64,000 bases of DNA from Acanthaster planci. Lineage: Eukaryota > Echinodermata > Asteroidea > Valvatida > Acanthasteridae. Positions 25,375 to 36,294 of the stretch are shown here, one piece after another (within the stretch, counting starts at the first letter, position 1; each line of letters opens with the position of its first letter). The notes beneath the pieces were generated by a model. That model saw only the letters and a list, made by a program, of their open reading frames with translations, did no database searches and was not told the DNA's origin. The position numbers and the translations under genes are program-made. The stretch spans positions 2,041,435-2,105,434 of the forward strand of contig NW_019091355.1 of the NCBI RefSeq assembly GCF_001949145.1, in the 5' to 3' direction.

Positions 25375-26950
25375 TTTTACTTGCACTGCCTTTATGTACA
25401 CTGCGCATGACCATCAAGTTTTCTTGGCACGAAATCAAAACTTATGGGCTTATACCGGCGTCGGGAATTCTTGAGTTTGGTATCAGAAAAAGATGCAGCC
25501 TTTTGCCATGGCTTTTGAACTTAAGTATCTTGCAACAAGATCTTTTTCTTCCTTCATGCTTGCAACCACATTCACCAAACTCAGGATGTCGGAGAAATGT
25601 CAGTTACGTAATACTTTCGGAAATGAAACCTTCAGAGCGGTTGGCCCAAACTGAATAGACGTGGATAAACATTGCAGTTGTGAGGTTTTTGGCGACACCG
25701 CAAACCTTAACCTCCCGCCCAATTTCAAACTTTGTCAGGCAAGGCAGCAAAGAGGTAGGTAGTGTTCCCATGAGCATCTGTAGACCAATAATTAAAGCTG
25801 GTAATTAAATGCAGGGAAAATCAGACAAAACATTAATCGAAGGCGACTCAGTTCGTAATTAAATACACATAAACTTGTTTTATTATTTACTACACTAAAC
25901 GTCTTTACAAAAGCTACATGCTGTTTAATCTTACTTTCATTATATACAATGTTGGAATTTCAAGTTTTCTGTGAAATCACGACAGGTCTTTCCTGTGGGA
26001 AAATGTCACCAAATATTGCAGTATTTTGTAAATACATGTAGAAAGCCGAATGAGTATGTACACAACTCGGTGGAGTGATCGGCCAACAGTATTTACAAAC
26101 CAACACGTTAAGGCTGAGGTTTTTTTGCAAATTTGAAGTCCGAGTAGCATTTTATACACATGTACAAGTACAAGCAAAGGCAAAGTGTGAAAGAAACACA
26201 AGTATCCTTCTTACGTCTTGGCAGAAAGACAGTGTTTGATATACTGTAGACCTTAAATTCTCGGCACTTCTTGATGATAACAGAGCTTGTTTGCTTGACG
26301 GAGTGAATGGAAACTAGACTTTTAAATGGTTCATTATATTCAAAGACTGGTACAACACCAACGATAACAACATCTACACTAGTATCCCCAACGGGGAAAC
26401 ACTCCTTAAAAACACTTTTCATACGAATCAAAAGAAAAACTACGAATTTGAAAATTCCAAGATACAATGTGTTGCTTTTCCACAATTTTTTTTTAACCAT
26501 GGTACAGAATACTTAAATCAATATACACGTATCCACAAATAAGCAAGTCTAACAAGCCGTAGTTGTACTGAACGAGTGATAAATCGTGAAACATTATTGC
26601 CACTACCTTAATGCAAAAGTAGGTTCCCAAACTTCATGCCAATAGGGAGGCAGAAATCCATTTTTGCTTTTTTTTGATAAAAACATTTTGATTGGTTTGA
26701 TTTGACCAGGCTCAAAATTCAAATTTGCAGCAGTGACGTCCGGTTCTTGTCAAGCCAATCACATGTCAACCAAAAGTCTGATTACAAGTAAACACAAACG
26801 GGCAACAAAGGAGTGCTATCAGAGATTATTTGAATTTGAGAAGCTGCTGACTGGGTGGGAGATGGTAGACTTGTGAAAAACTAGAGACGGTCTTGTAGGG
26901 ACTTGTCAAGTGAAGTTCCGCAGATGTAGACAAATGATACAAATCTTTCA
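25375..26950. other. Gene-free stretch downstream of CDK1
   Basis: No convincing exon seen on either strand. AATAAA on the minus strand at 25879-25884 could serve a long CDK1 3' untranslated region, but it is about 1.1 kb past the stop. Otherwise AT-rich and featureless. Confidence 0.4.
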
Positions 26951-27006
26951 TCGGGTATAAAACACGTGGATCTTGGATGTCTTCGGCACCCAAGCGACTT
27001 CGTCCA

Positions 27007-30000
27007 TTACTGCCCTATTCTTGATATTCTCGGAGGCATTATCTCGCCTCTGTAGTCTCTCAGATAGGGGTGCTTCAGCGCGGCTTTGCACGAGATGCGT
27101 TTGGCTGGATCGTAGATCAGCATTTTCTGGGGGGGGGGAAATGAACATAAAATCCTCAACTCAGTCGGAAGAGCTTTTTCAGTCTCACCACATGTAGACA
27201 TCAAGTAAGAGCAGTCTTGGTAACATTCAAGACTTCAATGGAGTCTGTGTTAACTAAGGGTGGGACGTTTACACGTTTTAATGAAAAAAGTTTCAAATCT
27301 GTTGACAGATTTTTCCAAAGTTTTAACGGAACCGCCCCCTTTTAGAGGTTTGACATTTTGATTGAAGCAATCGAGTTCATTTTCAATGTAAATGATGCCT
27401 GTAAAATGGAATTAGATTTTCAGAGCACTTTACAGCTCGGTCATATCCGAGGAATACCTTGAATTCATCATCGGAGCTTGGTGTCAACTATTTACATTGT
27501 GTACAATTTGTTGTGTTTAAAGTTTTCAATGACACCAAGGTAATGGTGGGATGTTGAAACATTTAAACGGTATGGGAAAATTTTCTACAGGTTTTTTAAA
27601 TTAAACGTAAAGTCCCTTCCTCAGTGTTAACACATCGTTTTCTCACATTGATTCAGTGTGACATGCGAAACCAGCCATGAAATATCTCAAACCTGCTCCA
27701 GGGCGTGACTGGCTGAAACATTTCTGTGCAATCACAGTAGTGAATCAACATTGAGCTTCGTAAGGTGATCTGAGTTTGAGTATTGTGCTTTCAAGAGAAA
27801 TCGCTTCTGTATGGCGTCAATCAGCCAAACATTTGGATATCCATTTTTTTTTACCTGCAGAAGGTCCATCCCCTCTGGGTCCAACGTCTTGACAGACTTG
27901 GTCAGATTGTTGGTGGTCCAGTTGGGAAAAGTTGGCTTGTAGTCGGGCAACTCTGTCACCCCAGGCCATGACTGATCAGTGGGCGTGCCCAAGGTCCTGC
28001 AGAGAGATCAAATGTTGAGTAATGTAATGGTTGCTGGTGCAGTAAACGTATTTACTCGGTCTTAACCAATGCGAATCCTACAAAATTGACTAGTGCACTG
28101 GAGAGTAATAACTTCTTAACATGATATGTCAAGTGCCATCATGATCAAAACCCTGATACAGTACATACATGTTTGGATGGACCTACCTCATCAATTCTGC
28201 AAAATCCCTCATAGGCATTAAATGGATCGTGAAGGTTAAGGTTACGGAGGAGAGATTCCCCCAAAACTGCACTATTTCCATTTGTAGTGTTCCCATAGCA
28301 ATCTGAAAGCCTAATTCCACGATTTTTTTTCAAGGACTTTCCAGGACTAACATTTGACAATTTCCAAGACATTTAATGCCATTTTGCAGAGAAAAGCTGC
28401 TAGGTATTATGACCTGGAAGACTGCCATAGGCACTGCTACAAACTGACAAGGACCAATCAAAATTCTCTGATTTTCCAAAATAATTCTTTTTCAGGACTT
28501 TGCTGTGATTTTCCGTGATGGGAACCCATGCATTTGTCTTTCTTTCCCCTTTCCTTTATTCCTTCAAGCCAAGCTTTTAAGCACAAAGGCTCTAAGAAAT
28601 GGTATTTATTTTAAACTTTGATCCAATGAAATTGTAAGAAAGCCACACAGAATGCACTGAAATACTTCCGATGGCACAATCACTGAACTTTCCTCAAAAC
28701 TTCAATATACTCTGCGCAAATTTAAGGTGGCTGCGATCTGCTCAAATGATATGCTGAACACATACAGCGTACAGCAATGCCCCACCTGAATATTCTGAAG
28801 AGTTGGTCAATCTCAGAGTCGCCGTGAAACAATGGTCTCTTGGTCACCATCTCGGCAAAGATGCAGCCTATGCTCCAGACATCAACCGGCGTGGAGTACC
28901 TTGGGGAGCCTAGGAGGACCTCTGGGGCTCTGTACCACAGGGTCACGACCTGTGCAGGGGTGGAGCAGAGCAGACAGGCGTAATTACTGTACTTTGACTG
29001 TTGTGGTGTGTCTTGACTAAACTGGAGGATCTGATTTCTTTTTTCTTACCAGACTTGATACTTTGTCCGCACACTTTGAACCTATCATGATATGCCATCA
29101 TTTAAAATTTGTGACTGAATCCCTCAATTTTTTACCAGCAACTTTGAGGGCGGAACAAGGGTGACCCCATGACTGAACTTGCCGAGATGATACATTTTGA
29201 AAATTCATCGTCTCGTTCAATAAAATATTTCTGACAGTACAACAAGCTACAATTCCACACCTCATGTGTGTAGACTCGGACAGGAATGCCGAACGCCCTC
29301 GCTAGACCAAAGTCAGCCAGCTTGATGATTCCTTTCTCGTTGATGAGCAGGTTCTGCGGCTTGAGGTCCCGGTGAAGGACGCGGCGGCAGTGACAGAACA
29401 GGATTCCCTGGACAATCTGATGCAGGTAACTCTGTACACCAAGGAGGAAAAAAAAAACACTTCAGCGTGAGAATCCTAGATTCCTGTGCACACAGAAAAA
29501 ACACTACCATTGTTGACGAGAGCCTCCTAGTCTCATCTCTCCACGGAAAAGTTGAAGTTTATTTTCTACAATATAACCACTTGCTGCCTGTTCTTTGGAA
29601 AGGGTATCGGCCAAGCTTTTATGCAGTGTCAACAGCGCCGCTTTGACTGGTCCCCCCAAACTTGATGGCTTGGCACTAAGTATTTGCTGGGTATTCCTGT
29701 GACGAAGGCCCGGAAACTAAGGCCAACTTGCCTCACCTTAACAAGTTCAGGGTCCATGACGGTCCCACGTAGTGTCTCCATGTACTTCTTGAGGTCCATG
29801 GTCAGAAACTCAAAAACTAAATATAGCCGATTCTCTTGCATCAGAACATTGCTTAAGCTGAAACGGTCCGTAAACAGAGGTTAAAGTTTAATGTTTAGAA
29901 ATTACTGTATAAATCAGCTGTTTCTGAAATTGCGGAATAAAGTCTTAACTCCACCCACTAAATATTTTTTTCAACCTTTGTAGAACTAGTTTGCCTGTTT

Positions 30001-30673
30001 TGTAACATTTAAGCAGAAACGCAAAGGAAAGTTTCAAAAGAGTTGATAAAGTTTCAGCCTGGCTGCAGACTCAGCCAGGTTGACCCATCTGCTTTGGTGG
30101 AAAGTTAGAACACCATCAACAAAGTGATTTCAGGCAAAAGAAAGTATGTATGGCTTTTTTACTCATTTGCCGTAAACGACAGTACATGCACTCAGAGTGA
30201 ACGATCTGGTCTGCTCACTTGACAACATTGGGGTGCTGAAGCTCCTTCAGTAGCGCGATCTCACGGATCGCCGTGCTGGGCACACCTTCCTCCTCACTCT
30301 CCAGTCGGATTTTCTTCAGGGCCACGATGCTGCCGTCCTTCTTGCATCGCCCCTTGTACACCACACCGTAGGTGCCTACGACCCAGAAAAATATTTGGAG
30401 TGGGAAAAATACAAGTGCCACAGAATTAACGATAAGTGAAGCCTTCATGCAGGTGTGAAGATTCAAAAGCCATGACACGGTATGGAATTGAGACGTGTTA
30501 AAAAGGGCAAGTAACCAACAGTAAAAGACAAAATAATATGCAATATGCAAATATAATATGCATGTATGACTGCCAGGTAATGGAATGACTAGCGTGGATG
30601 TTTTTAAGCAGTGAATCTTACCTTCACCTATCTTCTCAATCTTGGAATAGTCCTCCATTGTAAGCTGCTTCAT
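27007..30673 (-). CDS. CDK1: Cyclin-dependent kinase 1 (CDK1/cdc2), 7 coding exons
   Basis: Master mitotic serine/threonine kinase that works with cyclins A and B. Minus-strand exons: 30622-30658 (ATG of MEDYSK; in-frame upstream ATG 30673), 30219-30375, 29737-29857, 29261-29431, 28786-28949, 27855-27996, 27007-27126; phases close, 303 residues from MEDYSK. Key parts are intact: glycine loop IGEGTYGVVY with the inhibitory Thr-Tyr pair, the exact cyclin-binding [11 protein letters not shown] helix, [12 protein letters not shown]-loop [16 protein letters not shown] and [13 protein letters not shown]. The PSTAIRE helix and [13 protein letters not shown] agree with CDK1 more than CDK2 or CDK3 ([24 protein letters not shown]). 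The C-terminus is about six residues longer than human. Upstream are a possible untranslated first exon and cell-cycle promoter motifs near 32.2 kb. Confidence 0.95.
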
Positions 30674-32190
30674 TGTTGCTGGGACTTTTTGGTTTATACA
30701 AACTCTGTACACAGTGATGACTATACAGCTATATTACACAAGTTAGTGACTTGCACTCGACCTAGTAAATTGAAAGAAAGGAACAATGAATTCAAAAAGT
30801 GAATGTCTGAGAAACAAAGTGACAAGCTAAACAGTATTATAGGAAGAGCTCAGTAATTAAATCCTCAGTATAATATCAGTCATCAGGTCAGAAAGTGATA
30901 ACATGTCCTCAGCTAACGAGTCAGATTTTGAAGGGAAAATATCAAAGTATTTAAATACACGTGAACACTTTTGAATGCCTCTTGAGGCATTTGAATAGCA
31001 TTAAGTCGGTATATGTATAAAAAAAGACCGAGATGGGTGCAAGGTGAAGGATGGAGCAGTGACGATTGACGGCAAAACCGAAAGAAAGACCCGCAAGAAT
31101 GTACACCATGCAACCATGACCCCAAGTACAGTGCTGTATACTTTTACAGAAAAAAGCATTTCAAATTTTCAGCAAAATGAAAATACCACATTATTTCAGT
31201 CATGTATGTTTTACTTGTGCTTGCTTCAAATATCTTTTGAAGTTTTTAGGCCTGTGTGTCAAAAAATGACTGCAGGATGACCAAGGACAGGGAGGCTCAT
31301 AAATTTTTCAACTACTTTTTTGTTTTCTTTTTGTAGCGATCTTGGAGAGGATGACACGAGAAACTCTGAAAAGCAGAGAAATATTTATTTGAAGCAGGGA
31401 TGTTTTTTGTGTATAAATGCAGAGCAATTCACGTGAAATTGTGATTATTTTGTACCCAGAAATAAGTATGGCTTTCAACTGAAAAGCAAAATCATATTTT
31501 AATGAAGTGTTTGTTCTTTATTTCAATGAATTAAATCTTGGCTTCACTTGAAATTTAAAAAATTTTAAAATTGGAATTTAAATAGGGCCTAGAGGAGCTA
31601 TGGTAAAGGGAGAATCGTGGACTGAAATTTAAAACAGCCCAAGGCGAACAAAGCAAAAATTATCTAGTTGGGGCAAAAACTTAAAGCCTAAAATTGAAAT
31701 GTGACTTAGGCTAAACATGCATGACAATGCTGCTGAAAAGGTTAGGCCAAGGGCGCAGGCCTTTACCATGTTAACCCGAAGCTGCACCTTTCATACAGAT
31801 ATGCGTCATTGCAATTCTCAAGCATTTCTACATATAATGTGTCATAACGAATCGAAGAATTCAACATACATGTAGTTTAAAACTAATGAAACATTTACAA
31901 AATAAGCCTAGTTTAAGGCACGATGTGTAACAAAGTCAAAGATAAACATGAACCATGTGAACGTAGTATATGTGCATGTACATGTACGTGGCCTATGCGG
32001 ACAATCGCGGGCCCAGACAAAGCGATCCAAAATGAACATCCAGTTCAGAAGTGCATATCACTCTTCCCTGGAACATTATATAACACTCGATCAAAGAATA
32101 CTCTACACATGCTATTCAACAGCTTAATTCTTAAAAACTGCCCTTTTTGGAACAAAATCTCCCGAAAATATCACCGACACCTCACGCAAC

Positions 32191-32330
32191 ACTCACCTTA
32201 GACCATTTAAACCTCCGCGCTGCGCAGCTGATGAATCGTGAGTGTGGGCCGCGAAGTTCGAAGTAGCGAATCGGAACCGTCGTAGAACGCCAGTGGACCA
32301 ATCAGCGTTAGGGTACGCGTATGACGTAAA
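32191..32330 (-). promoter_or_regulatory. CDK1 promoter candidate: CDE/CHR-like, CCAAT and CRE-like motifs
   Basis: Reading the minus strand, AGCGCGG (32215-32221) is followed after three bases by TTTAAA (32206-32211). This resembles the CDE/CHR element (AGCGCGG then TTTGAA or TTTAAA) through which DREAM/MuvB repress mitotic genes in G0/G1; the usual spacer is four. Upstream lie a CCAAT box (plus strand 32298-32302) and a TGACGT half CRE (32322-32327). A strong donor GTGAGT starts at 32196 and may end an untranslated first exon. That it drives CDK1, whose first coding exon is 1.5 kb downstream, is inference. Confidence 0.5.
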
Positions 32331-32399
32331 GGGCGGCCGGCTTAAAGGGCGCCCTCTTTTGGACGTGGAAGAACAATGAAAGGGGTGTGCCTATTTGAG

Positions 32400-34000
32400 A
32401 AAAAATTTATTTCAACGAAAAACCATCGAAATGCGGGAAGGGGAATGAATTAAAACAATAAATGAAGCCCATTTCACGCAGTGTATTTACACTCCATAGA
32501 GTCGAAGTCGTATCAGCATTCTTTCTGCCTTTGTATTTATTCCTTTTTGTGGGGGAGGGGAATGTAAGAGAGGTGGGGTGGGACGGTACATGTATCATAC
32601 TCCACAGGCAGTCATTCTGGAGTTTCCAGGAAGGCCGTGTCACATTCTCTCGACATCTTACAGCACATGCCGAGTATTAAGAAAAACTTTAAAAACAATC
32701 CTCCAATATTTAAAAAATTTCATCACAAAACATATATCCGTTTTATTAACTGTGAGATAATGCAAGATTAATGTCTGCTAAAATAAAGAAAATAAGGAAA
32801 TGTGATTTATCATATCTCTAACAAAGGTTCAAATCGGAATTCAACAGACGAGATGTTAATTTTAGCAGATATTTTCATGACCAATATATCGGTCATCTTA
32901 ACTCATATTTTTCAAAAAAAGGTGAATGTAGCATTCTGTGATGAAACTCTTCGTTTTGTAAAAATTTGAAAAGAAACTTTTGAGAAAATACTTTGTAACT
33001 ATTCCACGAACAGACAAACATCCTGTAAAAGTTGTCATGTTATTTTTCTTGCCTCAGTGTCATGATCATCACATAATCATAAATTCATAATTTACCCACT
33101 AAGGTATAGAAATCATTTTTGCCATAAAGTAGGATACTTGTCATCGAGAAAACATACTGGTACACTGCCGTCTTTATTATTTCACAACACTAAAAGATAC
33201 TTTTGGATCAATTATGCAGTACTGATAGCTAACAAATATTTCAAGTGTTACCTTGTCGGCACACCCAATTTTGATCTTATGGCCTTCAATGACATGACCT
33301 AACTCATGATATGTGAAAATACCACAATTTCTGTGGAGATGGGGGCTGTTATATCCCTACTTTTTGTTTGGGATATGAGTCATGAGATTATCCACCATTT
33401 TGGTGGTGATGTCTTCCTGAACTTTCCAAAAGTTACACGTTTTTGGTGTGTTGTTTAATGAATGAAACCCCCCCCGTGTGATTTTTCACCCCTTCACTTC
33501 AAAGTTGTTGGGCTCAATAAGTAAGATAGGGCCATCAGAACACCTGTTAACATGCAATATCCAAATATTGAAGTATTTTTATATGAAAGGCATGCATTTG
33601 GGGATTGATTTTAGAGATGAAGCCCGAGAAGTAGCTGAAGCCGGGCACTGGAAACCGAAGAACTGTTTAATACGGATTAAATGCACCTGCTAAAAACAGT
33701 GAGCATTTCTTAAATGCACATAATAAGATGCGCATTTCTATTATAAAAACCCCTACCGGCTTTTCTTTTATGCAAGAATGCCCTCTGTTGGGCTCTAACA
33801 TATGGTGCTATAAAAATGTCACTAAGTGTAAGTCAGGTCATTTGTATGGTGTGCCCACTGTAACAAAATAGGGTACTCAATCTGCACATGACAATGATGA
33901 GCAAACACCACTTCTCATCATTTTGTCTTCTCTGGTTACACTGAATTATGGCAGGTTTCAGTTCCTCAGACAAGCTTCACTCCTGCCTTAAAATTGTCCT
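32400..34000. other. Gene-free stretch between CDK1 promoter and the four-helix protein gene
   Basis: No exon-like segment recognised on either strand; AT-rich with short homopolymer runs. Nothing further to report. Confidence 0.4.
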
Positions 34001-34001
34001 C

Positions 34002-35054
34002 TCATAAGTAACGCGAGTCCAGGAAATCAAAGAACTGTTTTCCGACAACAAGGAAACACAAGCTCGCCGACATGGCATAGAGCGTTCCGACCAGTTTGTC
34101 CTCTGTCAGCAGCTGCTTCCCGGTGGCAAAGAGCAGGACAGAGCCAAAGTTGAACATGGCCGAGCTGTAGACACTCCAGAGGACCCGCTGTTGAGTGGAC
34201 GCCGATCGGAGGCAGGGGCGGTTGAAGACGTACAGGCCAATCCCCAGGTGGGAGTTGAAGAGGAGGCTGTTGGCCACGCCCAAGTGCCATTTGGGAAACA
34301 ATCTGTGCATAACAAGAAAAGTCAGATGCTGGGAAAAATTGTTGTAATGTCCCTGAGTAGATCGGGGGGGGGGGACAAGGCCACCTCCCTCCCAACCCCA
34401 AATAAACTGTAATTTTTTTAAGGAGCGAAAGGCTTGTTTTCCTCTTATTTCAGTTCTTTTCCTTCCCCAAAACACTTTAAAAGGCCTAAAATGTACCCTC
34501 AGCCCTCAGAAAGACCATAAAAAGATACATGAAAAAAATGTCTAAAATTTTGGTCCCACCAAAACACGTTTGGCCCCTCCCCGGCCCCACGGCACTGGCC
34601 CCCCAAAATTGGTCCTGGATGCACCCTTGATTATGTCTGTAACCATAAATATTTCTAAATGTAACTTCCAATGAAAAACATGAAGCACTAAGCAACATAC
34701 CATAGCAGGTGACAAAAAGCATCCTAATCACTAGAGTACAAGCCCCATCAATTGAACCCCCCCCCCACAACAACGACCCATGTTTTGCCCTAGCAGGTCA
34801 GGGTGGTTTTCCTGGGCCCTAGGCCTATGTGATTTGTACAAGTCACTACAATATACCATGGAGGTAGCCCCCAGTACGGCGCTAAGACTTGATTCTTACC
34901 CTGGCAGAAGGTTCCTATCTAATATATGCATGGCGAATAATGTGTGGCTTGCAGCTCCCACTATGGGCAAATACGAGAAGCAGATCTTGTCTAAAATTTG
35001 CCTCCCCGACATGCCCGGGCCCGAAGCAGACTCTTCTGACTTGGAATCTGCCAT
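34002..35054 (-). CDS. Small four-helix membrane protein, unrecognised family, 2 exons
   Basis: Minus-strand exons 34900-35054 (ATG) and 34002-34302 (stop). The junction is phase 2 with good splice sites (CCAGG|GTAAGA and TTATGCACAG|A), giving 151 residues. A short acidic/serine head (MADSKSEESASGPG) is followed by about four hydrophobic segments: around CFSYLPIVGAASHTLFAM, NSLLFNSHLGIGLYVF, VYSSAMFNFGSVLLFATG and TLYAMSASLCFLVVG. The tail ends in FLDSRYL. The start codon sits in CAAGATGGCAG, a YY1-type context. The compact hydrophobic layout suggests an integral membrane protein, perhaps of the ER or mitochondria, but I cannot name it and give no function. It lies between CDK1 and the non-RD kinase, all on the minus strand. 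Confidence 0.7.
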
Positions 35055-35129
35055 CTTGGATATGATATATAGGAATGAGAGAGGGCGCGCTCATACAAAG
35101 GCCGGGAAGTACAGCGGCAATCGATATTA

Positions 35130-36290
35130 ATCAACCACGAGTGCTTCTTACCGAAGAGACTACTAACTTGCCCCATGATGCCAGCTGATCGATCGCTTTC
35201 CATCCTTGGCTGCACCACTATATAAAATTCGTGTTTGGTGTGTTTAACGTTCTTCTGATTTATTGCTTTTTTGTGTGGTGCTAAAATAAAGTAAAACTAT
35301 AATTAAGGCAAACAAGCAATCACACACGGCATCAACCAGAAACATTTTTTTTCAACTCAGAATTTTAAGTTTTTTATTTCTCATCAAGCATGATTTTTTG
35401 TAATGTTCCTTTATACACTTTATGATTCACAGAATTTTGATGTTTAAATTTTACACTGTTTCCCTACACCGATTATTGAACCCAGGATACAAAAACCCGA
35501 AATAAGATAATTTAGGAATTTTTTCAATTATCATAGGCATGTTTTTCTTTTTGTACCGTGAAAAATACTAACACAATTAACAACTGTCAGAGTAAAATCT
35601 CATTAACAGCAGTAATTCAATATTGAATAAATATAATTTGAGTACTCTACTACTCCAAATCTCAGGACTTTTGCTTATTCTTAGAATGATTTCTTTCTTG
35701 TATGGAAATAACTTTTTACTTTACATAATAAATTCCTTGAAAAGTTCCACCCCTGATCAGTAGTGCCCCATTCAACTGTGTTCCCTCGAACGCAGAACTT
35801 AAGAGGGTGTACATGAACATTGCCGTTGTAATATCCGGTATGATTTTATCCGGCTTTAAGCTTCAAAAAAATGTCTTGCTCAACAGTGATGGTTCCTCGA
35901 CAAAATACTGTAAACCTCAATTTCGAATTTTTTTTTTCAATTTTTATTTTTCTCTAAGCACACAAAGAAATTTGCTTAGAAACATAAGTTCCCTCTCAGC
36001 AACCATGCCATCTACAAATTGGGCCTGAATAGGGTCTCAAACTTCAGCACTGGACCAGTATACGTAACTTATATGCCCTCCTCCTTAAACTCACTGGTAT
36101 AGACCCTTACCATTGGGCAGCCACCATCTTGCTTTTCTGCCATTCAAACGCAAGGTAAACAAACTGAGTATGGAAGGGGAAAGAGTCTGTTCCCCTTTAT
36201 CGATATGATGTTTTATTAGCATTGCCAATGGGTCTACTGGAACAAGACAAACATGGTAGCATTATGCATATGATAAAGATCTATATGCAG
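35130..36290. other. Intergenic stretch with a dispersed repeat copy
   Basis: No gene seen. From about 36,117 to 36,271 it holds a short repeat also found at about 48,242-48,395. The rest is AT-rich and unremarkable. Confidence 0.4.
36117..36271 (+). repeat. Short dispersed repeat, copy 1
   Basis: Shares an opening GGGCAGCCAYC...TCTTGC and a closing block CCAATGGGTCTAC-GGAACAAGACAAACATGG-AGCATTATG with the copy at about 48,242, same orientation. The two ends are partly complementary to each other, so it may be an old foldback element. Confidence 0.55.
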
Positions 36291-36294
36291 GGAA

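Noticed and set aside
34003-34475. Longer single-exon version of the four-helix protein starting near 34,475
   Set aside because: The upstream part is intron sequence; a clean acceptor at 34303 and a phase-matched first exon at 34900-35054 explain the gene better.
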